64,000 nucleotides of DNA from Burkholderia catarinensis (GCF_001883705.2 NZ_MDEQ02000001.1:558001-622000); one strand, 5' to 3'. Shown: positions 36,250-45,402, counted from the first letter of the stretch. Program-made: numbers and translations. The notes: generated by a model from the sequence alone, not told the origin.

Positions 36250-36575
36250 GACGGCTCTCCCGAACGTTGCCGATGCTTTCCAGTTTAGTCGGCGCACCGG
36301 GGCTCCGCCACGCGCGGCCCCGATGCGGGACATCGCATGCCGCGATCCGGCGCGCCCCGCGCCGGCCAGACACCGATTCATCAGATGAAACACCGCCGGC
36401 ACACGGCCCGGGCGAGCACGGTATCCGCGCGCTTCAACGTTTACCCGAGGCGGTAAATCGTCGACTTTTTATCGATAAAGTCTCGTGCTAGATTTCGCCG
36501 TCGGAGCCCGGTCCAAACCGGGCAGGCGTCGCGCTGCCGGCGCGTCGCGCGTCCAATACAACGCAAGGAGGAGCA
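36250..36575. other. Promoter region of the DUF969-DUF979 operon
   Basis: The 326-base gap contains two close inverted repeats in a lower-GC pocket: TTTACC/GGTAAA (36440-36445 and 36452-36457) and GACTTT/AAAGTC around TTATCGAT (36463-36482). Their position about 95-135 bases before the first gene suits operators or a promoter; neither matches a consensus I know. Confidence 0.45.
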
Positions 36576-37265
36576 ATGCTGGTGCTGATTGGGGTGCCGA
36601 TCGTCGTGATCGGCTTCGCGCTGCGCTTCAATGCGCTGCTGGTGGTCACGATCGCGGGGCTCGCGACGGGGCTGGCGGGCGGGCTGAATCTCGTCGACAT
36701 CGTCAGCGCGTTCGGCAAGGCGTTCACCGAAAACCGCTACATGGGGCTGATCTGGCTGACGCTGCCGGTGATCGCGCTGCTCGAGCGCAACGGGCTCAAG
36801 GAGCAGGCGAAGCGGATGATCGCGCGCGTGCAGGCGGCCACCACGGGCCGCGTGCTGATGCTGTACTTCGTGCTGCGCCAGGCGACCGCCGCGCTCGGCC
36901 TGACGTCGCTCGGCGGCCACGCGCAGATGGTGCGGCCGCTGATCGCGCCGATGGCCGAGGCCGCCGCCGTCGGCCGGTACGGCGAGCTGCCGGAGTCGGT
37001 GCGCCAGCAGATCCGCGCGCATGCGTCGGGCGCCGACAACGTCGCCGTGTTCTTCGGCGAGGACATCTTCATCGCGATCCAGTCGATCCTGCTGATCAAG
37101 GGCTTTCTCGAACAGAACGGGATCGCCATCGAGCCGCTGCACCTGTCGGTGTGGGCGATCCCGACCGCGGTCGCCGCGCTGCTGATCCACTGCACGCGCC
37201 TCGCGCTGCTCGACCGCCGGCTGGCGCGCGGCTTCGGCCTGCTGGAGCGGGAGGGCGCGCGATGA
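36576..37265 (+). CDS. DUF969 membrane protein (permease subunit 1)
   Basis: A 229-residue integral membrane protein that starts MLVLIGVPIVVIGFALRFNA and has about six helices, with the conserved RYMGLIWLTLPVIALLERNG and TSLGGHAQMVRPLIAPMAE of DUF969. The family is always paired with DUF979, and the two together look like a split transporter of the ArsB/DctM type. The stop overlaps the next start (ATGA), so the two are translationally coupled. AGGAG lies upstream of the ATG. Confidence 0.88.
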   Translation: MLVLIGVPIVVIGFALRFNALLVVTIAGLATGLAGGLNLVDIVSAFGKAFTENRYMGLIWLTLPVIALLERNGLKEQAKRMIARVQAATTGRVLMLYFVLRQATAALGLTSLGGHAQMVRPLIAPMAEAAAVGRYGELPESVRQQIRAHASGADNVAVFFGEDIFIAIQSILLIKGFLEQNGIAIEPLHLSVWAIPTAVAALLIHCTRLALLDRRLARGFGLLEREGAR

Positions 37266-38212
37266 TCCGTCTCGAATCGCTGTACACGCTCGCGGGGCTG
37301 ATGTTCGCCGCGTTCGCGTGCTTCAACCTGACGGACCGCACGAACCCGCGCCGCGTCGTCAATTTCGCGTTCTGGGCGATCTACGCGGCCACGTTCCTGT
37401 TCGGCGCGTTGCTGCCGCATTTCGTGACGGGCTGCCTCGCGATCGCGCTCGCGTTGATCGCAGGCTCGGGCAAGCTCGGGCGCGGCAAGTCCGACGAAGC
37501 CGGCGACGCGGCGGCCGTGCGGCGCGAGACCCTCGCGCAGCGTTTCGGCAACCGGTTGTTCCTGCCCGCACTGCTGATTCCGGTCGTCACGCTGATCGGC
37601 ACGTTCGCGCTGAAGCACGTGCCGTTCGTCGACCCGAAGAGCGTGACGCTGATCTCGCTTGTGCTCGGCACGATCGTCGCGTTCGTCGTCGCGCTCGCGA
37701 TGCTGCGCGATTCGCCCGTGCATGCGCTGAAGGAGGCGCGCCACACGATGGACGCGGTCGGCTGGGCCGCGATCCTGCCGCAGATGCTCGCGGCGCTCGG
37801 CGCGCTGTTCGCGATCGCGGGCGTCGGCGGCGTGGTGTCGGGGCTCGTGAAGGACTGGGTGCCGATCGATTCGCCGTTCGCGGTCGTCGCGGCCTACACG
37901 GTCGGCATGGCGCTGTTCACGATGATCATGGGCAACGGCTTCGCCGCGTTCCCCGTGATGACGGCCGGCATCGGCCTGCCGCTGATCGTCCACCAGTTCC
38001 ACGGCAACCCGGCGATCGTCGGCGCGATCGGGATGCTGAGCGGCTTCTGCGGTACGCTGATGACGCCGATGGCCGCGAACTTCAACATCGTGCCGGCGGC
38101 GCTGCTCGAACTGAAGGACAAGAACGGCGTGATCAAGGCGCAGTGGCCGACCGCCGTGCTGCTGCTGGCCGTGAACACGCTGCTGATGTACGCGTTCGCA
38201 TTCCGCTTCTGA
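37262..38212 (+). CDS. DUF979 membrane protein (permease subunit 2)
   Basis: A 316-residue integral membrane protein with 8-10 helices and a cytoplasmic loop rich in charged residues (SGKLGRGKSDEAGDA). Conserved segments include FTMIMGNGFAAFPVMTAGIG and LSGFCGTLMTPMAANFNIVP, which resemble the re-entrant loops of anion or carboxylate transporters. It overlaps the DUF969 gene by 4 bases and is followed by a DUF2891 gene 19 bases later. Probable role: the second half of a transporter for a peptide-derived or amide compound (inference). Confidence 0.88.
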   Translation: MIRLESLYTLAGLMFAAFACFNLTDRTNPRRVVNFAFWAIYAATFLFGALLPHFVTGCLAIALALIAGSGKLGRGKSDEAGDAAAVRRETLAQRFGNRLFLPALLIPVVTLIGTFALKHVPFVDPKSVTLISLVLGTIVAFVVALAMLRDSPVHALKEARHTMDAVGWAAILPQMLAALGALFAIAGVGGVVSGLVKDWVPIDSPFAVVAAYTVGMALFTMIMGNGFAAFPVMTAGIGLPLIVHQFHGNPAIVGAIGMLSGFCGTLMTPMAANFNIVPAALLELKDKNGVIKAQWPTAVLLLAVNTLLMYAFAFRF

Positions 38213-38231
38213 TCCGCTCGAAGAGATGCCC

Positions 38232-39254
38232 ATGACCGACCGACTCACGCCCGAACTCGCCTCGAAATTCGCGTCGCTCGCGCTCGCGCACCTGACCCGC
38301 GAATATCCGAACAAGCTCACGCATTCGCTCGAAGGCCCGCACGACGTGCAGGGGCCGCGCGCGCTGCACCCGATCTTCTACGGCAGCTACGACTGGCACT
38401 CGTGCGTGCACGGCTACTGGCTCGTGCTGCGCGTGCTCGAACGCTACCCGGCGCTGCCCGAGGCCGAACGCATCGTCGCGGTCGTCGACGCGCACTTCAC
38501 CGACGCGAATGTCGCCGGCGAGCGCGCGTATCTCGCGCTGCCGCACAACAGCGGCTTCGAGCGGCCGTACGGCTGGGCGTGGCTGCTCGCGCTCGCCGCG
38601 CAGCTCGAGCAGCTCGCGCTGAAGGGCGTCATGCCGCAGGCCGCGCGCTGGGCGAAGACGATGGCGCCGCTCACCGACCTGTTCGTGTCGCGCTTCGAGA
38701 CCTTTCTGCCGAAGGCGACCTATCCGCTGCGCGTCGGCACGCACTTCAACACCGCGTTCGCGCTGGCGCTCGCGCTCGATTTCGCGCGCGACACGCAGCG
38801 CGACGGGCTCGCGGCGCTGATCGTCGATACCGCGAAGCGCTGGCACCTGAACGACGTCGCATGCCAGGCGTGGGAGCCATCGGGCGACGAATTCCTGTCG
38901 CCCGCGCTGATGGAGGCCGAGCTGATGCGGCGCGTGCTGCCGGCGGCCGAATTCGACGGCTGGTTCGCGCGCTTCCTGCCCGATCTTGCGCGAGGCGAGC
39001 CGGCGACGCTGTTCGAGCCCGCGACGGTCAGCGACCGCAGCGACGGCAAGATCGCGCATCTCGACGGGTTGAACCTGAGCCGCGCGTGGTGCCAGCGCTC
39101 GCTGGCCGGCGCGCTGCCGGAAGGCGATGCGCGGCGCGCGAAGCTGCTCGATGCGGCCGACCGGCATCTCGCGAGCGCGCTCGCGCACGTGGCCGGCGAC
39201 TACATGGGCGAACACTGGCTCGCGACGTTCGCGTTGCTCGCGCTGGACGCGTAG
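38232..39254 (+). CDS. DUF2891 protein
   Basis: A 340-residue soluble protein. DUF2891 members have an alpha-helical toroid-like composition with many conserved His, Trp and Tyr (here LHPIFYGSYDWHSCVHGYW, HNSGFERPYGWAWLLALAAQ, WHLNDVACQAWEPSGDEFLS). This suggests a glycoside-hydrolase-like or epimerase-like (alpha/alpha)6 fold, but the activity is not established. It starts at the ATG at 38232, preceded by GAAGAG; an ATG two codons earlier is possible. It is the third gene of the DUF969-DUF979 operon. Confidence 0.82.
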   Translation: MTDRLTPELASKFASLALAHLTREYPNKLTHSLEGPHDVQGPRALHPIFYGSYDWHSCVHGYWLVLRVLERYPALPEAERIVAVVDAHFTDANVAGERAYLALPHNSGFERPYGWAWLLALAAQLEQLALKGVMPQAARWAKTMAPLTDLFVSRFETFLPKATYPLRVGTHFNTAFALALALDFARDTQRDGLAALIVDTAKRWHLNDVACQAWEPSGDEFLSPALMEAELMRRVLPAAEFDGWFARFLPDLARGEPATLFEPATVSDRSDGKIAHLDGLNLSRAWCQRSLAGALPEGDARRAKLLDAADRHLASALAHVAGDYMGEHWLATFALLALDA

Positions 39255-39369
39255 CGCGCGAAACCCCGCCGGCGGCAAGGTCATCGGCGCGCGGCTATAC
39301 TCGCCGCTCGGGCCGCCTCGCGCAGCATGTGTTGCGCAAAGCGGCCATCCGCCAGTTCGCCGCCTCGCC

Positions 39370-39693
39370 ATGGACAAGCTCATTTCCTACGTCGCCGCGA
39401 TCCACGGGCTTGCCGGCCCCGTGTCGATCGTGTCGCACGCGACGTCGCACGACCGCTGGACCGACGACGACGTCGAGGTCACGCGCGACGAAACCGAATA
39501 CCGCTTCGACAACGGCGCGATCGTGCGCCGCTCGGTCGAGCAGGACCGCGCGCCGTCCGACCTGCTGTGCGCCGAATGCTGGATCGATTACGACGTGCTC
39601 CGCCATCCCGATGCGCAGCCGGTCAGCCCGTCGCGGCTGACGTTCGACAACGCATGCCGCGAAACCTTCTGGCTGCGCTACCACCTCGCGTGA
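39370..39693 (+). CDS. Hypothetical protein
   Basis: A 107-residue soluble protein (MDKLISYVAAIHGLAGPVSI, TEYRFDNGAIVRRSVEQDRA, LLCAECWIDYDVLRHPDAQP). It starts 115 bases after the DUF2891 gene, so it may be separately transcribed. The CAEC motif could bind a metal, but only two Cys are present. Family unknown. Confidence 0.55.
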   Translation: MDKLISYVAAIHGLAGPVSIVSHATSHDRWTDDDVEVTRDETEYRFDNGAIVRRSVEQDRAPSDLLCAECWIDYDVLRHPDAQPVSPSRLTFDNACRETFWLRYHLA

Positions 39694-39732
39694 ACGAGTA
39701 AACGCGTGAACGCTTGAGCGCGCGCGTTCGCA

Positions 39733-40071
39733 TCAGCCCGGCGGTACGCCGTCGGCCGCATGCAGCAGCGGCGCGAGCCGCGCGGCCGCGTCGCGCATCT
39801 TCAGCACGTGCTCCAGCAGGTCGTTGAGCGTCGCGCGCGCGGTCGGCGCATGCACGGCGGGCGTCGCGAGCACGCGGCCGCTCGCGGCTTCCTTCACCGG
39901 CACCGCGGCGGCCACCATCCCGCGTACGAATTCCTCGTTGTCGATCCCGACGCCGCGCGCGGCGAGCCGGTCGAGTTCGGCCGCGAGCAACTGCGCGTCG
40001 GTCAGCGTCCGGTAGGTCATCTTCTTCAGCGTGAGCCGCGTGAGCAGTGCGTTGCGCTCCAGTGCGTTCAT
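39733..40071 (-). pseudogene. IclR-family regulator, C-terminal fragment
   Basis: 112 codons corresponding to the C-terminal half of an IclR effector-binding domain (LKKMTYRTLTDAQLLAAELD, RGVGIDNEEFVRGMVAAAVP, then a helical tail). The DNA-binding N-terminal half is missing: the frame is cut at about 40071 by an IS3-family fragment on the complementary strand. No start or promoter is available, so it should be considered dead. Confidence 0.75.
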
Positions 40072-40188
40072 TACTACAACCACGAACGTATCAGATTGAA
40101 ACTAAAAGGGCTGAGTCCGGTGCAATACAGAACTCAGCCCTTGTTGGCCTGGCATCTTTGAACCGTCCAACTTCCGGGGTTCAGTTCA
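40064..40188 (+). mobile_element. 3' end of an IS3-family (IS150-like) insertion sequence
   Basis: The frame ending in TGA at 40159-40161 reads VHYYNHERIRLKLKGLSPVQ and YRTQPLLAWHL, the standard C-terminus of an IS3-family OrfB transposase. Downstream, CCGTCCAACTTCCGGGGTTC and AGTTCA (ending at 40188) is the typical terminal inverted repeat of this family. The rest of the element is absent, so this is a truncated remnant that interrupts the IclR gene to its left. Base composition is distinctly less GC-rich than the surroundings. Confidence 0.8.
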
Positions 40189-40379
40189 CGCGCGCCGGGC
40201 CTTCGCGCATGCGGGTCTGGCGGCGATCCGATGGATTGCCGGGCCAACTATCAGGCCGACCGATAGGAGCGATCAGGGGATGCGACTTTATGCCGGCCGC
40301 CAGCCGGCATAGCATGGATGAACCGATTCACGGGTGCGCCCCGGCGGGGCGCGCCATCATCCGCGAACGAGGACAGACG

Positions 40380-43316
40380 ATGGAACATCGGGCACGCGAG
40401 CGTGACGAGCAGGCCGAGATCAAGACGACGACGTGCTACATGTGCGCGTGCCGCTGCGGCATCCGCGTACACCTGCGCGACGGCGAAGTGCGCTATATCG
40501 ACGGCAATCCGGAGCATCCGCTGAACCAGGGCGTCATCTGCGCGAAAGGTTCGTCGGGAATCATGAAGCAGTACTCGCCCGCGCGGCTCACGCAGCCGCT
40601 GATGCGCAAGCCGGGCGCCGAGCGCGGCGACGCGCAGTTCGAGCCGGTGTCGTGGGCGGTTGCGTTCGACGTGCTCGAAAAGCGCCTCGCGCACCTGCGC
40701 GCGACCGACCCGAAGCGTTTCGCGCTGTTCACCGGCCGCGACCAGATGCAGGCGCTCACCGGCCTGTTCGCGAAACAGTTTGGTACGCCGAATTATGCGG
40801 CGCATGGCGGGTTCTGCTCGGCGAACATGGCGGCCGGGATGATCTACACGATCGGCGGCTCGTTCTGGGAATTCGGCGGGCCCGATCTCGACAACGCGAA
40901 GCTGTTCTTCATGATCGGCACCGCGGAGGACCACCATTCGAACCCGCTGAAGATCGCGCTCGGCAAGTTCAAGCGCGCGGGCGGCCGCTTCATCGCGATC
41001 AATCCGGTGCGCACCGGCTACGCGGCGATTGCCGACGAATGGATTCCGATCCGCCCCGGCACCGACGGCGCGCTGTTCATGGCGCTGATGCACGAGCTGA
41101 TCGCGCGCGACGCGTTCGACCTCGAATTCGTGTCGCGCTTCACGAACGCGGCCGAGCTGGTCGACCAGCGCGACGGCGCCGATACGTTCGGGCTGTTCGT
41201 GCGCGACGCCGGCGCGCCGGAGGTCAACGCGCTGTATCCGCAGAACCGGATGTGGTGGGACGCGAAGACGAACCGCGCGGTGCTGCACCATGCGGAAGGC
41301 GCCGAGCCGGCGCTCGACGGCCGCTACACGCTCGACGACGGCACGCCCGTCGCGCCGTCGTTCACGCTGCTGCGCGAACAGGTGGCCGGCTGCACGCCCG
41401 AATGGGCGGCCGACATCACCGGCATCGCGGCCGACACGATTCGCCGCCTCGCCCGCGAGATGGAGACGGTCGCGCGCGATCACGCGATCGAATTGCCGGT
41501 GCGCTGGACCGATTCGTGGGGTAAGGAACACGCGACGGTGAAGGGCGTGCCGATCGCGTTCCACGCGATGCGCGGGCTGGCCGCGCATTCGAACGGCTTC
41601 CAGACGATCCGCGCGCTGGCCGTGCTGATGTCGCTGCTCGGCACGATCGACCGGCCGGGCGGCTTCCGCCACAAGACGCCGTATCCGCGTGCGGTGCCGC
41701 CTTCGGCGAAACCGCCGAACGACCCGGCCCAGGTGCAGCCGAACACGCCGCTCGCGACCGGCCCGCTCGGCTGGCCGGCGGGCCCCGAGGACCTGTTCGT
41801 CCATCCGGACGGCACGCCCGCGCGGCTCGACAAGGCGTTCTCGTGGGAATACCCGCTCGCGGTGCACGGGCTCATGCATTCGGTGATCACCAATGCGTGG
41901 CGCGGCGATCCCTATCCGATCGACACGCTGCTGATCTTCATGGCCAACATGGCGTGGAATTCGTCGATGAACACGACGGAAGTGCGCAAGATGCTGGTCG
42001 ACAAGCGCGATGACGGCGAATACCGGATCCCGTTCCTCGTCGTATGCGACGCGTTCGCGTCGGAGATGACGGCGTTCGCCGACCTGATCCTGCCCGACAC
42101 GACCTACCTCGAGCGGCACGACGTGATGTCGGTGCTCGACCGGCCGATCTCCGAATTCGACGGGCCGGTCGACTCGGTGCGCGTGCCCGTCGTGCCGCCG
42201 ACCGGCGAATGCAAGCCGTTCCAGGAAGTGCTGATCGAGCTCGCGAGCCGGCTGAAGTTTCCGGCCTTCACGACGGCGGACGGGCAGCGCAAGTACCGCG
42301 ACTATCCGGATTTCGTCGTCAACTTCCAGACCGCGCCCGAGTCGGGCACCGGCTTCCTGATCGGCTGGCGCGGCAAGGACGGCGACAAGGCCGTCGTCGG
42401 CGAGCCGAACCCCGACCAGTGGAAGCGCTACGCGGAGAACAACTGCGTGTATCACCACCGGCTGCCGGAGCCGCTGCAGTACATGCGCAACTGCAACGGT
42501 CCGTACATGCAGTGGGCGGTCGAGAACGGGATGCGCAAGTTCGGCGTACCGATCGTGATCCAGCTCTACTCGGACGTGCTGCAGAAATTCCGGCTCGCCG
42601 CGCAGGGCCGCACGTCCGGCCGCCAGCCGCCCGACCATCTGCGCGAGCGCATCGCGCGCTATTTCGATCCGCTGCCGTTCTGGCATCCGTCGCTCGAAAG
42701 CGGGCTGACCGATGCGAACCGCTATCCGTTCGCGGCGATCACGCAGCGGCCGATGGCGATGTACCACTCGTGGGATTCGCAGAACGCGTGGCTGCGGCAG
42801 ATCCACGGCGAGAACCACCTGTTCGTGAACCCCGTGACGGCCGCCGCGCAGCAGATCGACGACGGCGCGTGGATCTACGTCGAATCGCCGTGGGGCAAGG
42901 TGCGTTGCCGCGCGCGCTACAGCGAGGCCGTCGAACCCGGCACCGTGTGGACGTGGAACGCGATCGGCAAGGCGGCCGGCGCGTGGAACCTCGGCCCGCA
43001 AGCGGGCGAGTCGCAGCGCGGCTTCCTGCTCAATCACGTGATCACCGACGAGTTGCCGGATGCGGCGCGCGCCGGCGCGCGGGTGTCGAACTCCGATCCG
43101 ATCACGGGGCAGGCCGGCTGGTACGACGTGCAGGTGCGGATCTATCCGGCCGAAGCCGATGCCGCGACGACGCTGCCGCAGTTCGCGCCGATGCCGGCGC
43201 TGCCCGGCACGCCGCGCGTGCTGCAGCGCGTGCAGGCGTATTTCGCGGGAACCGGCGCATTCGCCGCGCGGCTGCGGCGCGCGGCGTCGGCGGGCCCGCA
43301 GTCTGACGATCGCTAA
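40380..43316 (+). CDS. Molybdopterin oxidoreductase, catalytic subunit (SoeA-like)
   Basis: A 978-residue molybdenum-bis-MGD enzyme subunit. The [4Fe-4S] motif is Cys19-x2-Cys22-x3-Cys26 and Cys54 (TTTCYMCACRCGI, GVICAKGSSG). Then come the molybdopterin-binding regions (FSANMAAGM-like region GFCSANMAAGMIYTIGGSFW, HNSNPLK-like EDHHSNPLKIALG) and the C-terminal MoaD-like segment (YVESPWGKVRCRAR). No twin-arginine signal precedes the Cys motif, so it is cytoplasmic, which favours sulfite dehydrogenase (SoeA) over periplasmic DMSO or polysulfide reductases. GAGGA is 6 bases upstream of the ATG at 40380. The operon continues with electron-transfer and membrane subunits. Confidence 0.85.
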   Translation: MEHRARERDEQAEIKTTTCYMCACRCGIRVHLRDGEVRYIDGNPEHPLNQGVICAKGSSGIMKQYSPARLTQPLMRKPGAERGDAQFEPVSWAVAFDVLEKRLAHLRATDPKRFALFTGRDQMQALTGLFAKQFGTPNYAAHGGFCSANMAAGMIYTIGGSFWEFGGPDLDNAKLFFMIGTAEDHHSNPLKIALGKFKRAGGRFIAINPVRTGYAAIADEWIPIRPGTDGALFMALMHELIARDAFDLEFVSRFTNAAELVDQRDGADTFGLFVRDAGAPEVNALYPQNRMWWDAKTNRAVLHHAEGAEPALDGRYTLDDGTPVAPSFTLLREQVAGCTPEWAADITGIAADTIRRLAREMETVARDHAIELPVRWTDSWGKEHATVKGVPIAFHAMRGLAAHSNGFQTIRALAVLMSLLGTIDRPGGFRHKTPYPRAVPPSAKPPNDPAQVQPNTPLATGPLGWPAGPEDLFVHPDGTPARLDKAFSWEYPLAVHGLMHSVITNAWRGDPYPIDTLLIFMANMAWNSSMNTTEVRKMLVDKRDDGEYRIPFLVVCDAFASEMTAFADLILPDTTYLERHDVMSVLDRPISEFDGPVDSVRVPVVPPTGECKPFQEVLIELASRLKFPAFTTADGQRKYRDYPDFVVNFQTAPESGTGFLIGWRGKDGDKAVVGEPNPDQWKRYAENNCVYHHRLPEPLQYMRNCNGPYMQWAVENGMRKFGVPIVIQLYSDVLQKFRLAAQGRTSGRQPPDHLRERIARYFDPLPFWHPSLESGLTDANRYPFAAITQRPMAMYHSWDSQNAWLRQIHGENHLFVNPVTAAAQQIDDGAWIYVESPWGKVRCRARYSEAVEPGTVWTWNAIGKAAGAWNLGPQAGESQRGFLLNHVITDELPDAARAGARVSNSDPITGQAGWYDVQVRIYPAEADAATTLPQFAPMPALPGTPRVLQRVQAYFAGTGAFAARLRRAASAGPQSDDR

Positions 43317-43332
43317 TCGAAGGAGCGCAACC

Positions 43333-44079
43333 ATGACCCAGATGGCCCTCGTCATCGACCTGAACGTGTGCGTCGGCTGCCATGCCTGCGTGACGAGCTG
43401 CAAGGAATGGAACACGTCGGGCGAGGCCGGCAGCCTCGCCGACCTGCGCCCGTACGACGACGATCCGTCCGGCACGTTTTTCAACCGCGTGCAGACGTAC
43501 GAAGCCGGCGTGTTCCCGATGACCGACACGATCCACTTCCCGAAGTCGTGCCTGCACTGCGAGGATCCGCCGTGCGTGCCGGTCTGCCCGACCGGCGCGA
43601 GCTACAAGCGCAAGTCGGACGGGATCGTGCTGGTCGATTACGACAAGTGCATCGGCTGCAAGTACTGCGCGTGGGCGTGCCCGTACGGCGCGCGCGAGCT
43701 CGACGAAGGCCGCAAAGAGATGACGAAGTGCACGCTGTGCGCGGACCGCATCGACAACGAGGCGCTGCCCGAACGCGACCGCAAGCCGGCCTGCGTGCTC
43801 GCGTGCCCGACGTCGGCGCGGCTGTTCGGCGACGTGCACGACCCGGAATCGGACGTGTCGCGCGCGATCCGCGAACGCGGCGGCTATGCGCTGATGCCGG
43901 AATGGGGCACGCGGCCGTCGAACCATTACCTGCCGCGCGTGAAGACCGAAGCGTCGTGCGGTTGCGGGAGCGGCGGCGGATGCGGCGGCACGTCGAACGG
44001 GCGTAATGAGGACGAGTCGTTCGAAGCACGCGCGGCGCACGGCGACATCGATCTCGTGTCGCTCGCGACGCGGCGCTGA
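43333..44079 (+). CDS. 4Fe-4S dicluster electron-transfer subunit (SoeB-like)
   Basis: A 248-residue ferredoxin subunit with four Cys groups: CVGCHACVTSCKEW, CLHCEDPPCVPVCPTG, CIGCKYCAWACPYG and CTLCADRIDN with CVLACPTSAR, enough for four [4Fe-4S] clusters as in DmsB/NrfC. It would pass electrons between the catalytic and membrane subunits. The C-terminus has an unusual Cys/Gly tail (SCGCGSGGGCGG). AAGGAGCG precedes the ATG; the gap from the catalytic gene is 16 bases. Confidence 0.88.
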   Translation: MTQMALVIDLNVCVGCHACVTSCKEWNTSGEAGSLADLRPYDDDPSGTFFNRVQTYEAGVFPMTDTIHFPKSCLHCEDPPCVPVCPTGASYKRKSDGIVLVDYDKCIGCKYCAWACPYGARELDEGRKEMTKCTLCADRIDNEALPERDRKPACVLACPTSARLFGDVHDPESDVSRAIRERGGYALMPEWGTRPSNHYLPRVKTEASCGCGSGGGCGGTSNGRNEDESFEARAAHGDIDLVSLATRR

Positions 44080-44116
44080 ACACCGCGCATTTCATTCAGA
44101 CATAGACGGAGTTTTC

Positions 44117-45064
44117 ATGCGCCCAGCCTTTTCGGTCGTTTTTCTCACCACGCTGTGCGGCGCCGCACAGGGCTTGCTGCTGACGCTCGTGATCGTCGAG
44201 GCGCTTACGCGGCTGGCCGGCGTCGACGTGGCCGCCGCGTTCTACGTGACGGGCGCCGCGCTGTCGGTCGCGCTCGGCGTGCTCGGCCTGTTCGCGTCGT
44301 TCTTCCATCTCGGCCACCCCGAACGCGCATGGCGCGCGATCGCGATGTGGCGCACGTCATGGCTGTCGCGCGAATGCATCGCGCTGCCGGTGTTTCTCGC
44401 GTGCGCATTCGCGTATGGCGCGGCGCACCTGTTCGGCTGGCGCGGCACGCTGCTGATCGGCGCGGCCGGCGCGCTCGCGAGCGTTGCGCTGTTTGTCTGC
44501 ACCGCGATGATCTACGCGTGCCTGCGCTTCCTGCAGGAGTGGGCGAGCCCGCTGACGCTCGTGAACTTCGTGCTGCTCGGCTGCGCGTCGGGCTGCACGC
44601 TCGCGACGGCCTGCGCCGCGTGGCTCGCGCCGGCGCTGGTCGGCCGGCTCGCGGCGGCCGCGTGCGTGCTGACGCTCGCGGGCTGCGTGGCCCGGCTCGC
44701 ATCGCTTGCGCGCAACGCGCGGCTGCGGCCGAAGTCGACCGTGCAGAGCGCGACGGGGATCCGCAATGCGAAGGTCGAGCAGAAGTCGCGCGGCTTCACG
44801 GCCAGCGCGTTCAATACGAAGGAGTTCTTTCACGGGCAGGGCAACGGCACGCTGCGCGCGGTGAAGGCCGGCTTCCTGACCGGCGCGTTTGCGGTGCCGT
44901 TCGTGCTCACCGGGGCGGGTGCGCTCGCGCCGACGTCGGCCGCGGCGGCCGTCGCGCTCGGCGCGGCGTTCGTGATCCAGTATGCGGGGCTGGTCGCGGA
45001 GCGCTGGTTCTTCTTCGCGGATGCGCGGCATCCGCAGAATCTCTACTACCAGCGCGCGTCATGA
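44117..45064 (+). CDS. DmsC/SoeC-type membrane anchor subunit
   Basis: A 315-residue, about eight-helix membrane protein that begins MRPAFSVVFLTTLCGAAQGL and has the DmsC-family features FFHLGHPERAWRAIAMWRTS and WLSRECIALP, followed by RFLQEWASPLTLVNF. It would anchor the other two subunits and exchange electrons with quinones. It lacks a haem-binding pattern. It follows the electron-transfer subunit by 37 bases. Its end runs into the right-hand IclR fragment. Confidence 0.87.
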   Translation: MRPAFSVVFLTTLCGAAQGLLLTLVIVEALTRLAGVDVAAAFYVTGAALSVALGVLGLFASFFHLGHPERAWRAIAMWRTSWLSRECIALPVFLACAFAYGAAHLFGWRGTLLIGAAGALASVALFVCTAMIYACLRFLQEWASPLTLVNFVLLGCASGCTLATACAAWLAPALVGRLAAAACVLTLAGCVARLASLARNARLRPKSTVQSATGIRNAKVEQKSRGFTASAFNTKEFFHGQGNGTLRAVKAGFLTGAFAVPFVLTGAGALAPTSAAAAVALGAAFVIQYAGLVAERWFFFADARHPQNLYYQRAS

Positions 45065-45260
45065 CGATGCGTTCTGGCGACTGCGGCGATGCACGCGCCG
45101 TTGTCGCCGGCGATCGGCGCCGCGATACATACGATGCCCGCGACGAATTCCTCGTTGTCGATCAAGACGCCCTTGTGCGCGGTGCGGTCGAGTTCGGCCT
45201 CGAGCAGTTCGGGATCCGAGATCGTGTTCTGCGTGTAGCGCGCCAGTCGTTGGTCGGAAA
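45046..45260 (-). pseudogene. IclR-family regulator, internal C-terminal-domain fragment
   Basis: About 70 codons with the IclR effector-domain pattern (LARYTQNTISDPELLEAELD, HKGVLIDNEEFVAGIVCIAA, PIAGDNGACIAAVA), then a stop inside the end of the upstream convergent membrane-subunit gene. Neither the DNA-binding domain nor the rest of the effector domain is present. It resembles the fragment at 39733 (shared DNEEFV...G core), but is from a different gene copy. Confidence 0.7.
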
Positions 45261-45355
45261 CAGCGACTGGTCGAACTGCCCGTAGATGAACGGAAATTCG
45301 TAGTGCTGCCAGTTCGCGAGCTTCACGAATACGAAGACGTATTCGCTGCCTTGGT
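45256..45355 (-). pseudogene. Unidentified gene fragment
   Basis: On the minus strand, about 30 codons read EYVFVFVKLANWQHYEFPFI and YGQFDQSLFP with no stop, a strikingly non-random, aromatic-rich peptide in a frame different from the adjoining IclR fragment. It has no start codon and joins directly onto the IclR remnant at about 45256, so it looks like a scrap of another gene left by rearrangement. I do not recognise the family. Confidence 0.4.
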
Positions 45356-45402
45356 GAGCGCGGCGGGGAAGGGTGGATCACGCCCTCCCGCCGCAATCGG
45401 CG

